Positions 59,697-64,000 of a DNA stretch of 64,000 bases are shown piece by piece; position 1 is the stretch's first letter; each line of letters starts with the position of its first letter. The stretch is from positions 620,001 to 684,000 of the forward strand of contig NZ_QMIL01000001.1 of NCBI RefSeq assembly GCF_003316875.1, given 5' to 3'. The notes below the pieces were generated by a model that was not told the DNA's origin, did no database searches, and saw only the letters and a list, made by a program, of their open reading frames with translations. The DNA is from Aliidiomarina celeris. Lineage in GTDB: Bacteria; Pseudomonadota; Gammaproteobacteria; Enterobacterales; Alteromonadaceae. The position numbers and the translations under genes were made by a program.

Positions 59697-60497
59697 ATGG
59701 CTGAATTGACTGCCGATCAGCTTTCTATTTTATTGGTTGAACCCTCAGAGGTACAACGAAAGCTCATTACTCGCCACCTTGCCGACGCAGGTGTTACTCG
59801 CTTAGAAACAGCGAGTACCGTTGCCGAAGCGGTTGAGTTACTGCCGCGGTTACAACCCGACTTAATTGCCAGCGCTATGTATTTTCCCGACGGCGAGGCC
59901 ATGGCCATTCTCGAGTATATTCAAGGCAATAAACAGTTAGCCGACACGCTCTTTATGTTGGTGTCGAGTGAGCATAAACGTGAACAGCTTGAACGCTTCA
60001 AGCAAGCAGGCTGTGTGGCTATGCTACCGAAACCCTTTACCGACAAGCACTTGCAAAAAGCTATCAATGCCACTCTCGATTTAATTTCACCGGAACATTT
60101 TGAGCTACAAATGTTCGACGTGGAAGAGCTCCGCGTGTTGCTCATCGACGACAGCCAAACTTCTCGGCACTATTTACGCCGAGTTTTTGAAAGTATTGGT
60201 GTAAGTCAAATTGTAGAAGCAGCCGACGGCCGTTGTGCAATTGAGGTGCTCGAAAACCAAGATTTCGACCTTATTTGCACCGACTACCATATGCCCGAAA
60301 TGGATGGTCGTGAACTCGCCGAAACTGTGCGGATGCAACCTAAACATGCTCACATTCCTATTTTAATGGTGTCTGCTCGGGCAGACGAACTTCAGCTCGA
60401 ACAAATTGAGCAGGCGGGCGTTAATGCTTTAACCGACAAGCCGTTCGAACCGGAAGTACTGCGAAAAACACTACAACGTTTACTCGACAGCCATTAG
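59697..60497 (+). CDS. Double receiver-domain protein
   Basis: Protein of 266 residues made of two CheY-like receiver domains with no output domain. The C-terminal one (about 144-266) is canonical: D151/D152, phosphoacceptor D196 in CTDYHMPEMDG, and K248. In the N-terminal one (about 8-130) the acidic pair reads E15/P16 and the phosphoacceptor position is A60 in ASAMYFPDG, although K112 is kept, so it probably cannot be phosphorylated. Divergent from the STAS-phosphatase operon (139 bases) and followed by a terminator. Likely a signalling intermediary of the same pathway (inference). Confidence 0.85.
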   Translation: MAELTADQLSILLVEPSEVQRKLITRHLADAGVTRLETASTVAEAVELLPRLQPDLIASAMYFPDGEAMAILEYIQGNKQLADTLFMLVSSEHKREQLERFKQAGCVAMLPKPFTDKHLQKAINATLDLISPEHFELQMFDVEELRVLLIDDSQTSRHYLRRVFESIGVSQIVEAADGRCAIEVLENQDFDLICTDYHMPEMDGRELAETVRMQPKHAHIPILMVSARADELQLEQIEQAGVNALTDKPFEPEVLRKTLQRLLDSH

Positions 60498-60535
60498 TGC
60501 TTGCACGAATAGTGCTGCACGAACCGAGCAGCAAT

Positions 60536-60565
60536 AAAAAACCCGTACACAAGTACGGGTTTTTT
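60536..60565. terminator. Bidirectional terminator between the double receiver gene and the amidohydrolase operon
   Basis: CCCGTAC / GTACGGG arms around ACAA, flanked by A6 and T6. Lies between convergent genes and fits both. Confidence 0.9.
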
Positions 60566-60580
60566 CATTTTACCTTCGCC

Positions 60581-61885
60581 TTAACGACTCAAGCGTTCGC
60601 TATACTTTTCATAAAGTTGACGATGGCGGTTATTCAAATCCACCGGGCGACCATCAATATACATATATTCAATGTCTTGGCCGAGTGGATCGAGAATATC
60701 GCCGCCAGACACCACCAAGGTAGCCTGCTTACCCACCTCGAGCGAGCCCATGCGATCATCAACGCCCATAAGCTTCGCAGGCACAATAGTAATGGCCGCC
60801 AATGCCGCTTGGTAGTCGAGCCCTGAAGCCACCGCATTACCTACACCAAAAGCGAGGTTACGCGTGTCCCAGAATCCCGGATAAGCTAAGGCAAACTCAA
60901 CGCCCGCTTCATGTAGCTTCGCTGGCGTTGAAAACGCTACGTCGTAGCCTTCGTCTTCACGGCTCGGCAAGCCGAACAGCGCACCAAATACCACCGGAAC
61001 TTCTTGCTCCGCGAGTAAGTCCGCTACCATCCAGCTGTCTCGCCCACCCACAATGGTAATGTCGAAGCCAAATTCACGATTAAATTCGAGAACCTGTTCA
61101 ATTTGACGACGATCATTGGCATGAACAAAGAGCTTCAGATTCCCTTCGAATAATCCACGCATAGCCTCCCAACGCTGGTCTACTAGGGTTTGTGTACCCG
61201 CAACCCGCGCGCTATGGTAAGTTTGCGCAGTACGAATAACCTCATGCAGTTGCGTTATTGCCTCTGCATTTGCCTTGCGTTGCTGCTCCGGAGTACGGCG
61301 TTCCCACCACGCAGTATTGAGACCCGCACGTGGCCAACTCACATGCAAGGCTACAGGGCCTTGTTCCAGTGCATCCTGCCAATGCCAACCGTCTAGCTGC
61401 ATTAAGCTGGAACGCCCTTGGACCAAATTGCCTTGTGGTACAACTTCAGCGTGAGTAATTCCCATGTAGCGAACGGTAGGAATAACTTCCGAGTCGGCAT
61501 TAAAAGCATGGTGGCCCATTACTTCTGGCGTTATATTGCCCACCTCTGCCAAGTCGTTCGACGCCCGAATCGCCTCGAGTTCTATCAAACCCAGCGTGGT
61601 GTCGAGCGCTATCAAGCCTGGGTAAACGTGTTTGCCCGCTAAATTGATGATCTGCACGTGCTCAGGCAGTGTTAAATTTTCACCAATGGCCGTAATTTTG
61701 CCATTTTCCATTAGCAAGTCTTGCTCAGTCAGCACACCTTGCGTAACCGTATGCAAGGTTGCCCCCTGCAATAAAACAGCGCCCTCGCTGGCCTTACCGG
61801 GCACCATATCATGGCTATGCGCAGGTGCCATCGCGAGCGAAGAGCTTACCGCCAATGTTAGCGCGAATGATATCAATCGTTTCAT
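60581..61885 (-). CDS. Amidohydrolase-family protein lacking the HxH metal motif
   Basis: Secreted or periplasmic protein of 434 residues: a signal peptide (about 1-24, AMAPAHS) is followed by an imidazolonepropionase/dihydroorotase-like composite and TIM-barrel domain. The segment after strand 1 reads GKHVYPGLIALDTTLGL, where active enzymes have PGLIDxHxH, so the two metal-binding histidines are missing. VGKQATLVVSGGDILDP is the usual C-terminal motif. It begins within the stop of the larger upstream amidohydrolase (TAATG) and likely works with it. Catalytic activity on its own is doubtful. Confidence 0.82.
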   Translation of the reverse strand: MKRLISFALTLAVSSSLAMAPAHSHDMVPGKASEGAVLLQGATLHTVTQGVLTEQDLLMENGKITAIGENLTLPEHVQIINLAGKHVYPGLIALDTTLGLIELEAIRASNDLAEVGNITPEVMGHHAFNADSEVIPTVRYMGITHAEVVPQGNLVQGRSSLMQLDGWHWQDALEQGPVALHVSWPRAGLNTAWWERRTPEQQRKANAEAITQLHEVIRTAQTYHSARVAGTQTLVDQRWEAMRGLFEGNLKLFVHANDRRQIEQVLEFNREFGFDITIVGGRDSWMVADLLAEQEVPVVFGALFGLPSREDEGYDVAFSTPAKLHEAGVEFALAYPGFWDTRNLAFGVGNAVASGLDYQAALAAITIVPAKLMGVDDRMGSLEVGKQATLVVSGGDILDPLGQDIEYMYIDGRPVDLNNRHRQLYEKYSERLSR

Positions 61886-64000
61886 TAGTGGGCTCCTTCT
61901 GAATGCTGTGAATGGTCATGTTGGTGTAGCGCCTCAAATGTCTCGAAACCACGCCATACGTCTTGTGTTGTTTCACAGTGCCAAGTTGGCTGCGTTGCCC
62001 GATAACCACCACGCTCGCCACGATTCGCTTCGCTACCCGCACTAAGTACCGCTTCAACAAGCTGTGCTCGCTCTTCAGCAATGCGCTCGCGTTGGGCGGC
62101 ATCCACTTCGCGGTCAAAATATTTTCGACCTTCAATCCAGGTTTGCTGTGGGCGCGCATAAGCCGACAGCGGATGGTTATTCCATATCACAAAGTCGGCA
62201 TGCTTACCTGCAGTAATCGAACCTACATAGTCAGCAATTTCAAGCTGCTGAGCAGGATACAACGTCACCAGTTTGAGTGCTTCATGTTCGTCCATTCCAC
62301 AATAGCGGACCGACTTTGCTGCTTCTGTATTTAATCGGCGTTGCAAATCATTGCTGTCGGAATTCAAGCTAGTGAGTACACCTGCGTCTTTCAAAATACA
62401 AGCGTTGTAAGGAATGGCGTCGTATACCTCAAATTTAAAGCCCCACCAGTCGGCAAAGCTCGACGCTCCCGCACCATGTGCCGCTATTTCGTTGGCTACT
62501 TTATAGCCTTCTAAAATATGCGTGAAGGTATGAATTTTAAAGCCAAGCTCATCGGCTACGTCGAGCAACGCCAATACTTCAGACGCCACGTAGCTGTGCA
62601 CATGGGTATAGCGTTCGCTGTTGAGAATCTGCACCAAGGTGTCTAAGCGGTAGTCGCGGCGTGGTGGTGCCGTACGGCGACGCTCTGACCGACTTAGCCG
62701 CGCATAGTCTCGTTGCGCCTGCTCATACTCACGCGCAGCTTGGAAGTAGTCGCGAATTAACGCCGCCACACCCATTCGCGTTTGCGGATAACGCACACGA
62801 TACAAGTCGCCCCAGTTACTTTGTTTTACGTTTTCGCCCAATGCCATTTTAATTGTGGCTGGCGTTTCGGCGAACTTCAGACCTTCCGAGCCTTGGCCCC
62901 AACGTAATTTAATTGCTTGGCCCTGACCACCAATAGGGTTTGCCGACCCATGCAACAAATGCGCAACGGTTGCACCACCCGCTAAGGAGCGATAAATATG
63001 GATGTCGTCTGGATTCACCACATCGCCAATGCGAACTTCTGCAGTAACCGCTTCACTCCCTTCGTTCACCCCTTGCGAAATTGCAATATGCGAGTGTTCA
63101 TCAATTAAGCCGGGAGTAATATGCATACCTGTGGCGTCAATTACTTCGTATCCGCGCGGTGTTGACAAGTTCTGTCCTACACGCTGAATTCGACCATTGC
63201 GTACTAAAATGTCCGCATTCTCCAATATGCCTTGGTCATCGGCTGTCCACACGGTGGCATTGCGAATGTGTAGATTCGCTTGCGTAGGTTGTTCGCTAAC
63301 ACCAAAACCAACGTTTGGCCATGTAAGCCGCCCAACATATTCAGGTGTGCCCGCGTTACGTTGCGTTTCCGCCGCCGCAGCTTCTGGCTCGTCACGCGTT
63401 GCGCTTAACGCAATGGCGCTGCCGTTAGCACTTACCGCACGACCAGAAAACGACGTTAGGCTTTCATGTTGCATGGCGAACCGATAGGTTCCCGGCAAAT
63501 CAAGGGCCCCAAGATCAGCCATAAACGACACACTGTCATTGTCTGCGCTGACAGCACGAAGATTCACCTCGGTTTCGCCCGCCACTAACTTACCTTGCAT
63601 GCGGCCATTGCCAGAGAGTGTCAATGTAAGCTCTTTATCGCCCAAGGTTAATGCATATTCGCCGCTAAAGTCGGCTGGGTTCATAGGCTTCAGTTCGTTC
63701 TCTTCGCCTTGCAACCACACCGACACAATTTCTCCTTGGTCAAATAAGTCGCCGCGCGAAACCACGAAGTCAGCACGATAGCCTGCAGCCAAACGCCCAG
63801 CTTGATCGGCAATACCCGCCATTTCTGCCGGCACCGTTGTTAATGCCGCAAGCGCTCGCTGTGGCGACAAACCATGGTCAATCGCTTTACGAACGTTCGG
63901 CCAGAAGTCACTGGTTTTACTCAAACCATGCAACGTAAGCGCGAATGGAATGTCTGCATTCGCAACCACAGCAGCATTGCCCGGAGCTCGTTCCCAGTGG
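61885..64000 (-). CDS. Large amidohydrolase-family protein, 5' end outside the window
   Basis: Partial: the frame is open to the window edge (the GTG at 63969 is not a convincing start), so the N-terminus is missing. The visible part holds the end of one amidohydrolase domain (KAIDHGLSPQRALAALTTVPAEMAG, GYRADFVVSRGD), a beta-rich linker of about 100 residues (about residues 95-185 by the visible start), and a complete second amidohydrolase domain with the metal motif LIDEHSHIA and HTFTHILEGYK. The protein ends in a histidine-rich tail HQHDHSQHSEGAH. Predicted to be exported and to act on cyclic amides or peptides; substrate unknown. Confidence 0.82.
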   Translation of the reverse strand, partial: HWERAPGNAAVVANADIPFALTLHGLSKTSDFWPNVRKAIDHGLSPQRALAALTTVPAEMAGIADQAGRLAAGYRADFVVSRGDLFDQGEIVSVWLQGEENELKPMNPADFSGEYALTLGDKELTLTLSGNGRMQGKLVAGETEVNLRAVSADNDSVSFMADLGALDLPGTYRFAMQHESLTSFSGRAVSANGSAIALSATRDEPEAAAAETQRNAGTPEYVGRLTWPNVGFGVSEQPTQANLHIRNATVWTADDQGILENADILVRNGRIQRVGQNLSTPRGYEVIDATGMHITPGLIDEHSHIAISQGVNEGSEAVTAEVRIGDVVNPDDIHIYRSLAGGATVAHLLHGSANPIGGQGQAIKLRWGQGSEGLKFAETPATIKMALGENVKQSNWGDLYRVRYPQTRMGVAALIRDYFQAAREYEQAQRDYARLSRSERRRTAPPRRDYRLDTLVQILNSERYTHVHSYVASEVLALLDVADELGFKIHTFTHILEGYKVANEIAAHGAGASSFADWWGFKFEVYDAIPYNACILKDAGVLTSLNSDSNDLQRRLNTEAAKSVRYCGMDEHEALKLVTLYPAQQLEIADYVGSITAGKHADFVIWNNHPLSAYARPQQTWIEGRKYFDREVDAAQRERIAEERAQLVEAVLSAGSEANRGERGGYRATQPTWHCETTQDVWRGFETFEALHQHDHSQHSEGAH

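Overview
The window looks like a stretch of core chromosome from a marine gammaproteobacterium of the Alteromonadales, most likely Idiomarinaceae (Idiomarina, Pseudidiomarina or Aliidiomarina). This is inferred from protein style and gene order, because no search could be run. Gene density is high. No insertion sequence, prophage, plasmid function or CRISPR array was seen, and no gene-free gap exceeds about 300 bases.

Layout. 0-9 kb (+): an AbgT-family transporter, then argE-rnhB-SDR, then RND efflux system 1 (adaptor and pump). 8.8-12.6 kb (-): a branched-chain 2-oxoacid dehydrogenase operon (E1 alpha, E1 beta, E2) with a palindromic operator-like site in its promoter. 12.7-19 kb (-): astE, a DUF599 membrane protein and RND system 2. 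19-28.6 kb: a patatin-like lipase, two GGDEF proteins, and the dnaE-accA-tilS block (-). 28.6-29 kb (-): three tRNA-Asp genes behind one strong promoter. 29-41 kb: the dnaQ/rnhA ... methyltransferase/gloB-mltD neighbourhood known from E. coli. It is split here by a five-gene cassette of rhodanese, an ArsR-type regulator with a BigR/SqrR-like cysteine pair, a DUF2892 protein and RND system 3. 41-48 kb (-): smc-zipA-ligA. 48-51 kb: a small envelope protein, an orphan PAS protein and class I fumarase. 51-54.6 kb (+): pabB-nudL-sdaA, also an E. coli order. 54.7-60.5 kb: cysB and a signalling cluster (sensor-less histidine kinase, membrane coiled-coil protein, YciH, a receiver-PP2C-kinase protein, a STAS protein and a double-receiver protein). 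60.6-64 kb (-): two linked amidohydrolase-family proteins, the first running off the window edge.

How the genes work together. Most are housekeeping genes for replication and repair (dnaE, dnaQ, rnhA, rnhB, ligA, smc), division (zipA), wall turnover (mltD), lipid synthesis (accA), tRNA modification (tilS) and carbon or amino acid metabolism. The accessory character lies in three RND systems with no outer-membrane channel gene nearby, and in two regulatory modules. One is the predicted sulfide/persulfide-sensing cassette driving RND 3. The other is a partner-switching module that resembles Shewanella CrsR/CrsA control of the general stress sigma factor. These two modules are the best candidates for unusual biology. 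The remaining observations are smaller: a TilS with an altered P-loop and no C-terminal domain, in-gene tandem repeats in zipA and pabB, a degenerate receiver domain, and an amidohydrolase relative without its metal-binding histidines.
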